From: Acidobacteriota bacterium
Lineage (GTDB): Bacteria; Acidobacteriota; UBA6911; RPQK01
DNA: 15,913 nucleotides
Assembly (NCBI GenBank): GCA_003819755.1
Contig: RPQK01000079.1
Location: forward strand, 1-15,913
Direction of reading: 5' to 3'
Within the stretch, counting starts at the first letter, position 1, and every line of letters starts with the position of its first letter. The notes under the pieces were generated by a model. It did no database searches, was not told the DNA's origin, and saw only the letters and a program-made list of their open reading frames with translations. The position numbers and the translations under genes are program-made. Of this stretch, positions 15,718 through 15,913 are shown piece after piece.

Positions 15718-15762
15718 TTGCTTTGCTCCATTATTGGATGTATATTACTCCATATGTGGAGG
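15718..15762 (+). promoter_or_regulatory. Antitoxin promoter with paired inverted repeats
   Basis: TTGCTT (15718-15723) and TATATT (15741-15746) are spaced by 17 bases and fit a sigma-70 promoter: the -10 matches 5 of 6, the -35 only 3 of 6. Two related inverted repeats overlap it. TCCA-TTAT-TGGA at 15727-15738 lies between the boxes. CTCCA-TATG-TGGAG at 15748-15761 covers the start region and the ribosome site GGAGGG (15758-15763). Their centres are 22 bases apart, about two helical turns. This is the layout expected for autorepression by an antitoxin dimer pair. Confidence 0.5.
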
Positions 15763-15769
15763 GCATTTC

Positions 15770-15913
15770 ATGGCATCACTCCCTGAGCCGTTGGCGGGCT
15801 TTGCAGCGGACAAACCCATAGACCTTTCGAGCAAGGACGTTCAGGAACGGCTTAGCCGTTCCGCCGTCCCGGCGTTCTTCAAGCTGGCAGAGGCCTGGCA
15901 CTTGCGTGATGAA
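15770..15913 (+). CDS. Xre/MbcA/ParS-type antitoxin, N-terminal part (runs off window)
   Basis: ATG at 15770 follows GGAGGG with six bases between. The 48 visible codons read MASLPEPLAGFAADKPIDLS, then RLSRSAVPAFFKLAEAWHLR. The segment LS..AV.AFFK.AEAW.L matches the first helices of the Xre-like HTH domain at the N-terminus of MbcA/ParS/Xre antitoxins, which usually reads LS..A..AF..IA.AWGL. These proteins bind and neutralise a RES-domain (or similar) NAD-degrading toxin encoded next door and repress their own promoter. The toxin gene would lie to the right of the window and is not seen, so the pairing is inferred. The frame is open to the last base. Confidence 0.65.
   Translation, partial: MASLPEPLAGFAADKPIDLSSKDVQERLSRSAVPAFFKLAEAWHLRDE

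Noticed and set aside
15537..15821. 94-codon plus-strand open frame across the intergenic region
   Set aside because: It covers the promoter and operator region and overlaps the antitoxin in another frame; no motif or ribosome site supports it.

Overview
The window looks like a GC-rich chromosome fragment from a free-living Gram-negative bacterium. Acidobacteriota is the best guess. The evidence is BACON, Calx-beta, InlB-type and Asp-box modules in very large secreted proteins, a C-terminal signature (LNNDRFQVEVDW) that I associate with secreted proteins of that phylum, and intergenic palindromes of the CACGAAACACACGAAAC and TCCTGTAAA types. Other soil or sediment phyla with similar repeats (Verrucomicrobiota, Planctomycetota, Hydrogenedentes) cannot be excluded without a search.

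Layout. 1-325 holds a near-perfect 66-bp-arm inverted repeat and a short tandem repeat. 326-1204 (+) is an exported UlaG-like metallo-beta-lactamase-fold hydrolase. 1288-4857 (-) is a secreted metzincin protease gene with four CarboxypepD-type repeats, an ASH-like domain and a DUF11 domain. It is broken by two single-base frameshifts and a lost 3' end. 4951-5169 (-) is a 72-codon remnant of a paralogue of the protease, with the same G-rich leader. 5289-5382 is a CACGAAAC palindrome. 5385-5957 (+) holds two gene remnants: an unrecognised fragment and an iron-containing alcohol dehydrogenase that keeps only its two ends. 5950-8192 (+) holds two intact, translationally coupled catabolic genes, a PdxA/PdxA2-type dehydrogenase and a four-carbon acid sugar kinase (DUF1537). 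A second CACGAAAC palindrome (8237-8313) and a PA14-domain remnant follow. 8792-15550 (-) is one 2252-residue secreted mosaic protein. 15770-15913 (+) is the start of an Xre/MbcA/ParS-type antitoxin, behind a promoter with two inverted repeats.

How the genes work together. Kinase plus PdxA2-type dehydrogenase is the known route from D-threonate or D-erythronate, through the 4-phosphate, to dihydroxyacetone phosphate and CO2. The eroded alcohol dehydrogenase was probably the first gene of the same operon. The large extracellular proteins suggest a lifestyle based on secreted adhesive or hydrolytic modules.

The most notable observations are: a composite palindromic element lying in frame in the first codons of the kinase gene, where it supplies either 36 extra residues or a new start; the concentration of decayed genes beside palindromic repeats; the paired protease paralogues; and the modular 2252-residue protein. 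I see no CRISPR array, rRNA, tRNA or transposase, and no clearly undescribed defence system. The only toxin-antitoxin signal is the partial antitoxin at the right edge.
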